Of a stretch of 6,814 nt of DNA, positions 1 to 5,951 are shown piece by piece. The notes under the pieces were generated by a model. That model had not been told where the DNA came from. It ran no database searches and saw only the letters and a list, made by a program, of their open reading frames with translations. Both the position numbers and the translations under genes were made by a program. Each line of letters starts with the position of its first letter. The first letter of the stretch is position 1. Origin of the DNA: Sulfurovum sp. (GTDB lineage Bacteria; Campylobacterota; Campylobacteria; Campylobacterales; Sulfurovaceae); NCBI GenBank assembly GCA_003978375.1, contig QNZW01000066.1, positions 1 through 6,814 of the forward strand, given 5' to 3'.

Positions 1-254
1 TAGGTTCGGTTTGGGGTATTGGAAAAGCAGCTGTTTACAAATATATTCCCGAATATTATCCTGATGATGTAGGTATGGTTGGAGGAATGGTAGGTGTTCT
101 TGGAGGATTGGGTGGATTTTTTACCCCTATTATCTTTGGGTATTTACTCGAATTCACTGGACTTTGGTCAAGTGCATGGGCATTTATTTTCTTCATAACC
201 TTTGTTGGGATGTGGTGGCTACTTCATGACAGTGCCCATAAGGTAGTAGACTAA
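1..254 (+). CDS. narK: NarK-type nitrate/nitrite transporter, C-terminal fragment (NarK1-like)
   Basis: This is the 3' end of a gene that begins left of the window; 83 residues are readable from base 3 to the TAA at 252-254. The protein is a major facilitator superfamily permease of the nitrate/nitrite porter family in the inner membrane. The fragment opens with a nitrate-signature-like segment (GSVWGIGKAAVYKYIP), then a Gly-rich stretch (MVGVLGGLGGFFTPIIFG) and two hydrophobic helices (about residues 35-50 and 55-74), which match the last two helices of the fold. The GIGKAAVYK and GGLGGFF pattern is closer to NarK1-type (proton-coupled nitrate uptake) than to NarK2-type porters; the subtype is an inference from motifs. 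It lies 37 bp upstream of a hemerythrin gene and in the same operon as a second, different NarK. The promoter is outside the window. Confidence 0.85.
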   Translation, partial: GSVWGIGKAAVYKYIPEYYPDDVGMVGGMVGVLGGLGGFFTPIIFGYLLEFTGLWSSAWAFIFFITFVGMWWLLHDSAHKVVD

Positions 255-291
255 CAGTGATAAGCTCAAAAAATATAAAAAGGAAAACATA

Positions 292-945
292 ATGAATATG
301 CAATTTAACCCAAATGAAAACACAGAAGAGGAAATTGAGATAGATATGGAGGGAGGGATCTCTCCATATGCACCACCTGAAGCCTATAATCCTCCAAGTA
401 AAGAGGATGAAATACCCTATGAAGACTTACACCCTTTTTTACAAAAATTCATTGATGAACACAATGAATATACCAAAGAGCTCAATGCTTTTGAAGCAAC
501 CATTGCTATGATAGAAGGGGGGAAAATAGACAGGGAAATCAATGATAGATTGGTACAGTTTTTTACACATTTTGATAATCAAATTGTAAAACACAATCTT
601 CTAGAAGAACGTTATCTTTTTGCACAAATTTCAAAAAAAATGAAAGCCAACGGAGAACATTCACAAGCAGATGAAAACTATAATGTGATTGATGTTCTAG
701 AAGACGACCATGTCAAATCTATACAAATGGCTTCGGTATCATTTAATATGTTTGCCCTTTTTTCAAGAATTCCAGATGAAAAATCACGTTATATTATTTT
801 GGATGTGGCTTTAAATCAAGCCAAAGAGCTGTTAGAATTACTAAAGGTGCATATTTACCGAGAAGATACCATTATCTTCCCATATGCACAAAAACATTTT
901 ACAGATGAAGAACTTACGCAAATACAAGAAAAAACAGGAGATTAA
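292..945 (+). CDS. Hemerythrin HHE-domain protein between two narK genes
   Basis: A 217-residue soluble protein. Residues 1-45 are acidic and proline-rich and probably disordered. Residues 46-205 form a four-helix hemerythrin-like bundle with spaced candidate di-iron ligands: H57 (DEHNEY), H93 (FTHFD), H101 and E105 (KHNLLEE), H140 (DDHVKS), and H187 with E191 (VHIYRED). That is the HHE pattern of five His plus carboxylates. Such domains bind O2 or NO at a di-iron site or act in Fe-S repair (YtfE/RIC), but the N-terminal ScdA-type domain of RIC is absent. The start is ATG 292, with AGGA at 281-284 seven bases upstream; the ATG at 298 is too far from it. The gene sits between two narK genes, with only one base before the downstream one, so a role in sensing or scavenging O2 or NO during nitrate respiration is plausible but inferred. 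Confidence 0.85.
   Translation: MNMQFNPNENTEEEIEIDMEGGISPYAPPEAYNPPSKEDEIPYEDLHPFLQKFIDEHNEYTKELNAFEATIAMIEGGKIDREINDRLVQFFTHFDNQIVKHNLLEERYLFAQISKKMKANGEHSQADENYNVIDVLEDDHVKSIQMASVSFNMFALFSRIPDEKSRYIILDVALNQAKELLELLKVHIYREDTIIFPYAQKHFTDEELTQIQEKTGD
936..940 (+). promoter_or_regulatory. Ribosome binding site that fixes the second narK start
   Basis: AGGAG inside the last codons of the hemerythrin gene, six bases before ATG 947. It supports starting the transporter at 947 rather than at the in-frame ATG 884, which would overlap the hemerythrin gene by 62 bases and add a Lys-rich, unconserved-looking N-terminus. The layout implies translational coupling of the two genes. Confidence 0.75.
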
Positions 946-946
946 G

Positions 947-2506
947 ATGAAAAATACCAATATAGAACAATGGGACGTAGAAGACAATGCGTTTTGGGAA
1001 AGTAAAGGTAAGAAGATAGCCAATAGAAACCTATGGATTTCTATTCCTGCTTTACTCTTAGCTTTTTCTGTATGGCTTATGTGGGGTATGCTTATTGTAC
1101 AGATGAAAAAAATGGGCTTTACCTTAGGGATGAACCCTCAAACCCCTGAAGAGTGGGCGAATGTAAACTCACTTTTATGGACTTTACCAGCAGTCGCTGG
1201 TTTGGCAGGTGCCACGCTAAGAATTCCTAATGGATTTCTTATAGGCATTGGTGGGGGAAGAAATGTTATCTTTTTAACCACAGCACTATTGCTTATTCCT
1301 GCCTTTGGTGCAGGATGGGCAATGGGAAATAGAGATGTCTCTTACATCACTTTAGCTGTACTAGCAGCCACTTCAGGTTTTGGGGGAGGAAACTTCTCTT
1401 CTTCTATGTCAAATATCTCTTACTTTTTCCCAAAAAGATTACAAGGTACTGCCTTGGGACTGAATGCCGGATTAGGTAATCTTGGCGTAAGTGTAATGCA
1501 GTTTCTCATTCCTATGGTGTTAGTCTCTGGTGTATTCTCTGCAGGGATGCAGATGCCAAATACAGATAAACTTGTTTATATTCAAGATGCTGCATGGGTA
1601 TGGGTACCTCTTATTATGATCACTACGATTGCTGTATTCTTCGGTATGAATAACCTCAAAATAGCCACACCAGACTTAGGTCATCCTGCCCAAGAATTCG
1701 GAAAAACAATATTGTTGCTTATTTTTGGTGTTGTTGCTGCTGGTATTGGGTCTTATATGCTCATTACACTAAAGATCAATATGTGGATTGTGTTACCTGT
1801 AGTAGTCATCATTACCCTACTGTTAATGAAATTTTTATCTCCAGGTGATTTAAAAGACAATCTTGACAATCAATTTGCTATTTTTAGTAACAAACATACA
1901 CTTGTCATGACTATTATCTATACGATGACATTTGGTTCATTTATTGGTTTTGCTGCTTCTTTCCCAAAACTTATTCAAGATATCTTTGCAGGAGAAATTA
2001 ATGCATTTACCTATGCTTTTCTTGGACCACTTGTGGGTGCACTCATTAGACCTGTAGGAGGAATCCTTGCAGACAAAATAGGAAGTGGATCAAGAGTCAC
2101 TGCCTGGAGTACCATCCTTCAAATTGTTGCTGGATTAGCTGTGGCATATTATATTGTAGAAGCAAGAGAATTGGCAGCTACTGCTGGTCCAAAAGCAGCA
2201 GCAGATGCCTATTGGTGGCCATTCTTCTTCGGTTTCATGGCTCTATTTGCAGGATCAGGTATAGGAAATGGTTCTACATTTAGATCTGTACCATATATTT
2301 TTGGTAAAATCCAAGCTGGGCCTGTTTTGGGATGGACTGCTGCTATTGCAGCCTATGGTGCATTTATTATTCCTAAATTATTTGGTCAACAAATTAAAGC
2401 AGGTCATGCAGAATACGCTATTTATGGTTTGGTTGCCTATTATGTGCTTTGCCTTATCCTTAACTGGTGGTATTATGATAGAAAAAATGCTGAAGTAAAG
2501 TGTTAA
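947..2506 (+). CDS. narK: NarK-type nitrate/nitrite transporter, complete (NarK2-like, long form)
   Basis: A 519-residue inner-membrane MFS permease that moves nitrate and/or nitrite. Two nitrate-signature motifs are clear: residues 145-162 (GFGGGNFSSSMSNI region) and 436-450 (GSGIGNGSTFRSVPY). The two substrate-binding arginines expected from E. coli NarK are present in the right contexts: R92 (GATLRIPNG) and R368 (ALIRPVGG). The C-terminal pattern (PVLGWTAAIAAYGAFIIP) fits NarK2-type porters, usually nitrate/nitrite exchangers; transport mode cannot be read from sequence. The protein is longer than E. coli NarK (463) because of about 85 residues between helices 6 and 7 that contain two extra hydrophobic segments (about 253-275 and 278-297), so 14 helices are possible. 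The start at 947 is chosen by the AGGAG at 936-940. It is the last gene of the narK-hemerythrin-narK operon. Confidence 0.9.
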   Translation: MKNTNIEQWDVEDNAFWESKGKKIANRNLWISIPALLLAFSVWLMWGMLIVQMKKMGFTLGMNPQTPEEWANVNSLLWTLPAVAGLAGATLRIPNGFLIGIGGGRNVIFLTTALLLIPAFGAGWAMGNRDVSYITLAVLAATSGFGGGNFSSSMSNISYFFPKRLQGTALGLNAGLGNLGVSVMQFLIPMVLVSGVFSAGMQMPNTDKLVYIQDAAWVWVPLIMITTIAVFFGMNNLKIATPDLGHPAQEFGKTILLLIFGVVAAGIGSYMLITLKINMWIVLPVVVIITLLLMKFLSPGDLKDNLDNQFAIFSNKHTLVMTIIYTMTFGSFIGFAASFPKLIQDIFAGEINAFTYAFLGPLVGALIRPVGGILADKIGSGSRVTAWSTILQIVAGLAVAYYIVEARELAATAGPKAAADAYWWPFFFGFMALFAGSGIGNGSTFRSVPYIFGKIQAGPVLGWTAAIAAYGAFIIPKLFGQQIKAGHAEYAIYGLVAYYVLCLILNWWYYDRKNAEVKC

Positions 2507-2520
2507 AAACTTCAAATTAC

Positions 2521-2544
2521 AGCAAGAGGGTATACTCTCTTGCT
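2521..2544 (+). terminator. Hairpin at the end of the narK operon, possible terminator
   Basis: AGCAAGAGGG and CTCTCTTGCT form a 10-bp stem with one G-T pair around a TATA loop, 14 bases after the narK stop. There is no T-tract after it on the + strand (AAATATCATG follows), so intrinsic termination is uncertain; it could instead protect the 3' end of the mRNA. Confidence 0.45.
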
Positions 2545-2551
2545 AAATATC

Positions 2552-2582
2552 ATGTAAAGTATATAGCATATATATTTTACAT
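2552..2582. promoter_or_regulatory. A/T-rich dyad with a -10-like hexamer upstream of the 255-residue protein gene
   Basis: ATGTAAA (2552-2558) and TTTACAT (2576-2582) are perfect inverted arms around an A/T-rich centre. TATATT at 2571-2576 could be a -10 element, placing a start site near 2583, about 27 bases before ATG 2610. No -35 is visible. In DNA this AT-rich, dyads occur by chance, so this is a candidate operator or promoter only. Confidence 0.3.
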
Positions 2583-2609
2583 ACTATTTAAACATAGAGG
2601 TTTTACTAT

Positions 2610-3377
2610 ATGAATGCCAACATCGCCTACGCTTATACAGCAAACACTTTGCACGATGCGTACAACAAAAAACGCCATACTCTTTTGCCCTTATTGAAAG
2701 AAACAAAAGAGAAAGAAGATTTAAAAAAAATACATCTTGCACTCTTGTCTATTGATATGTGTATACAACTTTTTAATGATGCAAATCGAAATTTTCCTCT
2801 TATCAATCAAGAGATTCTTAGAGAAGAGCAACAATCCATTGCACTCACTAAAGAGAAAAAATCTTCTCTAAAATATCTCGAAGAAGCCTTACAAGCGCTC
2901 AATGATACCAAGAATATTATTTTTGAAAAACAGATGCATTACTCTATCGCACTCTTGGAAAATAGCAGTAGCACACAAATTCCAGCAGTGGTTGCCTCCA
3001 ATATCTTAAAAGAGAGTGCTTTTTTATTTACACATGTGTTGCATACACTTTATCATGGCGATAATGCCGTAGAAGTCTCCAAAACAATGACTGCATTTAT
3101 ACAATATTTGTTAGGATTACAATTGCTAGAACCTATCTCTTTTGGAGAAAATATATATGAAGAGATACTCAAAGAGAGAGAAAAACACTTCTCTTCTGAT
3201 GAAACAAAAAGTGATTTAGAGAATTTTATATTTGATGCGCATCATTTTTCTTTGCTTACGTTACTTTTTGTTAAACATTGGATGGGATTTAAAGAGTATG
3301 CACTAGAAGATGCAGAAAAAGATTTAAATGAAAAAATCAATACAATACTCAACCAACGAAAAAGTAACCCCAATTAA
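2610..3377 (+). CDS. Uncharacterised all-helical cytoplasmic protein
   Basis: A 255-residue protein I do not recognise. The composition is Lys/Glu/Leu-rich with long amphipathic stretches and no signal peptide or membrane segment, so it is probably a soluble helical bundle. Residues 8-60 and 68-115 look like paired helices with coiled-coil character. Residues 127-175 form a hydrophobic helix pair with clustered histidines (H142, H145 and H149 in FTHVLHTLYHG), and residues 205-228 hold another cluster (H211, H212, H223). The His groups could bind a metal, but no known motif is met and this is speculation. The start is ATG 2610, with AGAGG at 2596-2600 nine bases upstream. It follows the narK operon after a hairpin and precedes another unassigned gene by 94 bp, so a link to nitrate respiration rests on position alone. 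Confidence 0.75.
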   Translation: MNANIAYAYTANTLHDAYNKKRHTLLPLLKETKEKEDLKKIHLALLSIDMCIQLFNDANRNFPLINQEILREEQQSIALTKEKKSSLKYLEEALQALNDTKNIIFEKQMHYSIALLENSSSTQIPAVVASNILKESAFLFTHVLHTLYHGDNAVEVSKTMTAFIQYLLGLQLLEPISFGENIYEEILKEREKHFSSDETKSDLENFIFDAHHFSLLTLLFVKHWMGFKEYALEDAEKDLNEKINTILNQRKSNPN

Positions 3378-3431
3378 CACTTAAATATCATCATTTAAAT
3401 ACAATTATCTCTAATTTTGGCAATCCTAGTG

Positions 3432-3465
3432 TATAATTTGGGCAAAAACAACACAAATTAAAGGA
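3432..3465 (+). promoter_or_regulatory. Sigma-70-type promoter and RBS of the 131-residue protein gene
   Basis: A consensus -10 TATAAT lies at 3432-3437, preceded by a run of A/T-rich DNA with no clear -35, as is usual in Campylobacterota. The RBS AAGGA at 3461-3465 sits six bases before ATG 3472. The start site should be near 3444, giving a short leader of about 28 bases. Confidence 0.65.
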
Positions 3466-3471
3466 AAAAGA

Positions 3472-3867
3472 ATGAAAAAAATCACATTTATGGATAATTA
3501 TCCTCTCTTTACCAAAGAGATTGCTAAGGAAAAAACTTCATTTCGAACAATCGATGAAATTATTGCGTATCTTTACGAAAAAATAGAAGAGGATCCTGTT
3601 GCTATTTATATTGGTATTTTTGACCATTATACCTACACTAGTGGTCTTGAAACACATGAGATAGCAGATACTATCTTAGATGCTAAAAATATTATGTGTT
3701 GCTTTGGTGATAAATTGCTTGTCCCACAAATCGCAGGTATCCGACCACGCTCTTTTGGTGTGGTACTCACCAATGAAAGTTTTGTTATCAGTTTTCTACA
3801 AGCCCCAAGTCCCGTAGCCAATGCAAAAATGGTTGACTGGGTTAATGGCATTGAAAATTTAGCTTAG
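3472..3867 (+). CDS. Small conserved-looking protein of unknown function
   Basis: A 131-residue soluble alpha/beta protein with no signal peptide or membrane helix. Visible features are an N-terminal helical part (residues 12-40), a strand-rich core (43-58), an adjacent cysteine pair C76-C77 (NIMCCFGDKLLVPQIAG), a basic turn (IRPRSFGVVL, 90-99), and a C-terminal segment ending MVDWVNGIENLA. From memory it resembles a roughly 130-residue protein seen in many Campylobacterota, possibly the family called DUF6858; I could not check this. It has its own strong -10 and an intrinsic terminator, so it is a single-gene unit, transcribed toward the DUF59 gene with a 24-bp gap. The CC pair could be redox-active or bind metal; that is only a guess. 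Confidence 0.75.
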   Translation: MKKITFMDNYPLFTKEIAKEKTSFRTIDEIIAYLYEKIEEDPVAIYIGIFDHYTYTSGLETHEIADTILDAKNIMCCFGDKLLVPQIAGIRPRSFGVVLTNESFVISFLQAPSPVANAKMVDWVNGIENLA

Positions 3868-3880
3868 TCTAGCAGGGCTA

Positions 3881-3916
3881 TTAGAGGGGTTTTATATGCC
3901 CCCTAACGCTTTTTTT
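3881..3916 (+). terminator. Rho-independent terminator between convergent genes
   Basis: TTAG-A-GGGG (3881-3889) pairs with CCCC-CTAA (3899-3906 region) with one bulged A. It is followed by CGC and seven T (3910-3916), a standard + strand terminator for the 131-residue protein gene. It overlaps the last codons and stop of the convergent DUF59 gene. There is no comparable T-run on the - strand side. Confidence 0.75.
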
Positions 3917-4200
3917 ACACTCTCATCTGCCATGGAGATATTCCATGCAGGTTCCCAAACTACTTCTACCTCAACATCTTTTACACCTTCTATCTTTTGT
4001 GTAGCTTCTTCTACCCATTGCTTAATCATCTGATGCAAAGGGCATCCTTGTGTGGAGAGTGTCATCACGACATGTACATTGCATGCCTCATCGATGATTG
4101 CATCGTAGATGAGTCCCATCTCAACGAGGTTAAACCCTACTTCTGGATCGATAACTGTACTAATGGCTTCAAATACTCTCTCTTTTGTAACTTTACACAT
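3892..4200 (-). CDS. DUF59/MIP18-family Fe-S cluster assembly factor
   Basis: A 102-residue single-domain protein of the MIP18/SufT/PaaD-like family, which helps deliver or assemble Fe-S clusters on client proteins in the cytoplasm. The family signatures are present: DPE at 18-20 in VIDPEVGFNLVEMGLIY, the reactive cysteine C53 in STQGCPLHQMI, and an aromatic C-terminal motif VWEPAW (81-86). Length matches the stand-alone family form. The start is ATG at 4200, with an AAGGA-type site (complement of TCCTT, 4210-4214) nine bases upstream. It lies 98 bp downstream of the oxidase-like membrane protein gene in the same direction and probably belongs to that operon. Being outside a suf or isc cluster, it may serve a specific client, perhaps a respiratory or denitrification enzyme; that is an inference. 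Confidence 0.9.
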   Translation of the reverse strand: MCKVTKERVFEAISTVIDPEVGFNLVEMGLIYDAIIDEACNVHVVMTLSTQGCPLHQMIKQWVEEATQKIEGVKDVEVEVVWEPAWNISMADESVKKALGGI

Positions 4201-4233
4201 AAATTTTATTCCTTTGTTTGTTGTATGGATTTT

Positions 4234-4265
4234 CTAACCCATCAAATAAAATAAAGATGGATTAG
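4234..4265. repeat. Inverted repeat in the spacer between the oxidase-like and DUF59 genes
   Basis: CTAACCCATC (4234-4243) and GATGGATTAG (4256-4265) are 10-bp arms, pairing fully if one G-T pair is allowed in the - strand RNA, around a 12-base A/T loop. No T-tract follows on either strand, so it is a poor terminator. It could be an mRNA processing or attenuation hairpin, or an operator for the DUF59 gene. The rest of this 98-bp spacer shows only the DUF59 ribosome site. Confidence 0.45.
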
Positions 4266-4298
4266 CTTCTAAGGTATTTCCTATGAGCAACATCCAAC

Positions 4299-5534
4299 TT
4301 ACACACCATATACCAACATCTTTTTCATCGTAATATAGAGAAATATCGCTCCTGTAAACAGAAAACTACCTCCTGCTTTGAACAATATATCACTCTCAAA
4401 TAGTAATCCCATGCCACCACATATGACACCAGATACAGTAAACCAAAACATCACAGTTGCACCCTCTTTGGAGTACATTTCATTTAACATAGGCACTTTT
4501 TCTTTACCTACTAGAGGAGCAAAACGCTCAAACCACACTAAAAATGGTACGATTTTATAAAGATGCCCTAAAATAAATGATGCAATAAACCCTAAAATCA
4601 AAAACCACATGGATGCATGTTGTACACTTGGGATACCTGTCATAAAATAGAGTAAGATACACAGAAGAGATACAATCAATGTAAAAAATGCAAAAATCAT
4701 AAATTTCGCCCACACATCCATCTCTTTACGCACAGTGAGTTTATATATACTATATATTTGCCACAGATACAAAACCATACCTACAAAACTCAAAACATAC
4801 CCTATATACATAAGCCAATGCATGTGTAACAACGCCCCTACAAAAACAAAAGCGACCGAAACAATCATGCATCTAAATGCTCTTTGCACATATTTTTGAT
4901 CAAACCCATGTGCCAATGAGAACATAGGTATAAGTGTAAGCGATAATCCCATAATGGTAAGCACTACATATCCACCGAGCACTGCATAAGCATGTGCTTT
5001 GAGAAGGTACGAGATATCTATATCTACCCCACCTACAAGCCCTAATGCCATAACAAAACCCAAAACAATGCCTAAAAGTAGATATACATTGCTCCAAATA
5101 ACTGTCTTTACTGTAAGTGTTTTAAGTGTTGATTTTTTCAATGTAATCATATTTTCAAAAGCAAATATCACCATAGCAATCAGTACAAACAGCCCTCCAT
5201 ACGGCAATAACACAGGCTTTAACCAAAACCCAGATACCATAAGCAAGATACCCAAAACAAGTAGTGGCAAGATAACATAATAAACATCTACAACCTCATG
5301 ACCTACCTCAAGCACTACAGGAATGAGTTGTGCCATAGCCCCAAAGATTATAATCATCACAAAACCAAGCAGAAAAAGATGCATCCATCCTGCCACATCC
5401 ATCTGCTCATAAGAAAAAGTAGGTTTAAAAAAGAGTAGTGTCAAAGTAGAGAACAGATAAAAGATTACGCCCCATTTAAAAAAAGGAGCTATAAGTTTTA
5501 AAGGTGGAGCGAAATCTCTAGATATGGGGGTCAT
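4299..5534 (-). CDS. 12-TM heme-copper oxidase subunit I-like / NnrS-like membrane protein
   Basis: A 411-residue integral membrane protein with about 12 hydrophobic helices (roughly 13-36, 49-72, 83-103, 109-128, 144-168, 180-204, 219-239, 240-260, 275-297, 305-331, 360-378, 386-406). Three similar segments recur at the start of helices 2, 6 and 10: H52 (MHLFLLGF to LIPV), H181 (AHAYAVLGGY to LIPMF) and H306 (HASMWFLILGF to IVPF). Each has a His, then LG, then a Pro about 20-24 residues on. This matches the pseudo-threefold plan of heme-copper oxidase subunit I and the related NnrS family, where helices 2, 6 and 10 carry metal ligands. The usual HH pair of helix 7 is missing, though H237-M-H239 lies near its end. 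Catalytic activity is therefore doubtful; heme binding or an NO-related role is possible. Its start is six bases after the DUF2249-like stop, so the genes are cotranscribed. Confidence 0.7.
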   Translation of the reverse strand: MTPISRDFAPPLKLIAPFFKWGVIFYLFSTLTLLFFKPTFSYEQMDVAGWMHLFLLGFVMIIIFGAMAQLIPVVLEVGHEVVDVYYVILPLLVLGILLMVSGFWLKPVLLPYGGLFVLIAMVIFAFENMITLKKSTLKTLTVKTVIWSNVYLLLGIVLGFVMALGLVGGVDIDISYLLKAHAYAVLGGYVVLTIMGLSLTLIPMFSLAHGFDQKYVQRAFRCMIVSVAFVFVGALLHMHWLMYIGYVLSFVGMVLYLWQIYSIYKLTVRKEMDVWAKFMIFAFFTLIVSLLCILLYFMTGIPSVQHASMWFLILGFIASFILGHLYKIVPFLVWFERFAPLVGKEKVPMLNEMYSKEGATVMFWFTVSGVICGGMGLLFESDILFKAGGSFLFTGAIFLYITMKKMLVYGV

Positions 5535-5540
5535 AAAGTA

Positions 5541-5879
5541 TCAACCACCACAAGAGTTTTGACTAAGATCTGCTTTTTCGCTCTCTCCTGTTTTATAAGA
5601 AAAGATAAGTTTCACGCGACCATCTTCAAGGTCTTCACTTTCTATCGTGTAATTCTCACCTATTTTAGAGAGTAATCCTGCTGGACTTTTATGATTTATC
5701 ATCACAAGCTTGGTATTTGGGGTCACCAAATTAAGTCCTGCCATAGCATTAACCATAGGATCAGGTGGTCCGCATTTTGATGTATCAAACTCAATATATT
5801 GCGTATCTTCTATTTTGTACGTATAAAAAGGAACGGTTGCCCCTTCGACTTCTAAAGATTCTTTTAATAATTCTGGCAT
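5541..5879 (-). CDS. TusA/DUF2249-like small protein
   Basis: A 112-residue cytoplasmic protein. Residues about 25-97 resemble the TusA/SirA-like fold as found in DUF2249: a strand ending in FDTSKCGPPDPM (C36 at the position of the TusA CPxP cysteine), a helix (MVNAMAGLNLV), a strand KLVMINH, then a KSPAGLLSKIG helix and a final strand pair DGRVKLIFSY. A second cysteine, C110, is in a C-terminal SCGG tail. TusA proteins carry persulfide sulfur, while DUF2249 proteins are of unknown function but are often found near hemerythrin, DUF59 and denitrification genes. The family call is from pattern matching and is fairly but not fully sure. The start is ATG 5879 with an AGAGAG-type purine site. It is first in an operon with the oxidase-like and DUF59 genes, behind an FNR-type promoter. 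Confidence 0.65.
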   Translation of the reverse strand: MPELLKESLEVEGATVPFYTYKIEDTQYIEFDTSKCGPPDPMVNAMAGLNLVTPNTKLVMINHKSPAGLLSKIGENYTIESEDLEDGRVKLIFSYKTGESEKADLSQNSCGG

Positions 5880-5901
5880 TTTATTGTCTCTCTTTCATCA
5901 T

Positions 5902-5951
5902 TTGGGGGAATTATAATCTTTTAACTTAACTATACCATTGACGCATATCAA
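5902..5951 (-). promoter_or_regulatory. FNR/CRP-type class II promoter of the DUF2249-oxidase-like-DUF59 operon
   Basis: On the - strand a consensus -10 TATAAT lies at 5915-5910, with a predicted start site near 5903. The dyad TTGACGCATATCAA at 5938-5951 matches the FNR box TTGAT-N4-ATCAA at 9 of 10 positions and is a perfect TTGA-N6-TCAA. Its centre (5944.5) is 29.5 bp from the first base of the -10, about -41.5 from the start site, the usual class II activator position. No good -35 exists, as expected for an activator-dependent promoter. The box overlaps the sirC stop codon. The regulator is unknown; Campylobacterota use several FNR/CRP-family (Nss-type) proteins. Confidence 0.65.

Noticed and set aside
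257..266. FNR-like half sites (GTGAT and TCAA) between the first narK and the hemerythrin gene
   Set aside because: The half-site spacing is off by one base and one half is imperfect; no -10 is correctly placed, and the short gap suggests one operon.
884..946. Upstream in-frame ATG for the second narK
   Set aside because: It overlaps the hemerythrin gene by 62 bases, encodes a Lys-rich stretch, and has no good RBS, while ATG 947 has AGGAG at the right distance.
3393..3404. ATTTAAATACAA matching the first 12 bases of the CRISPR repeat, outside the array
   Set aside because: The match stops after 12 A/T-rich bases, there is no second copy nearby and no spacer-like periodicity; it is chance in AT-rich DNA.
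3633..3851. 72-residue open frame on the - strand inside the 131-residue protein gene
   Set aside because: It lies wholly inside a better supported gene with promoter, RBS and terminator, and shows no RBS or recognisable protein features of its own.
4900..5280. Open frames on both strands inside the oxidase-like gene
   Set aside because: They are shadows of a hydrophobic coding sequence; none has a ribosome site or a plausible protein composition.
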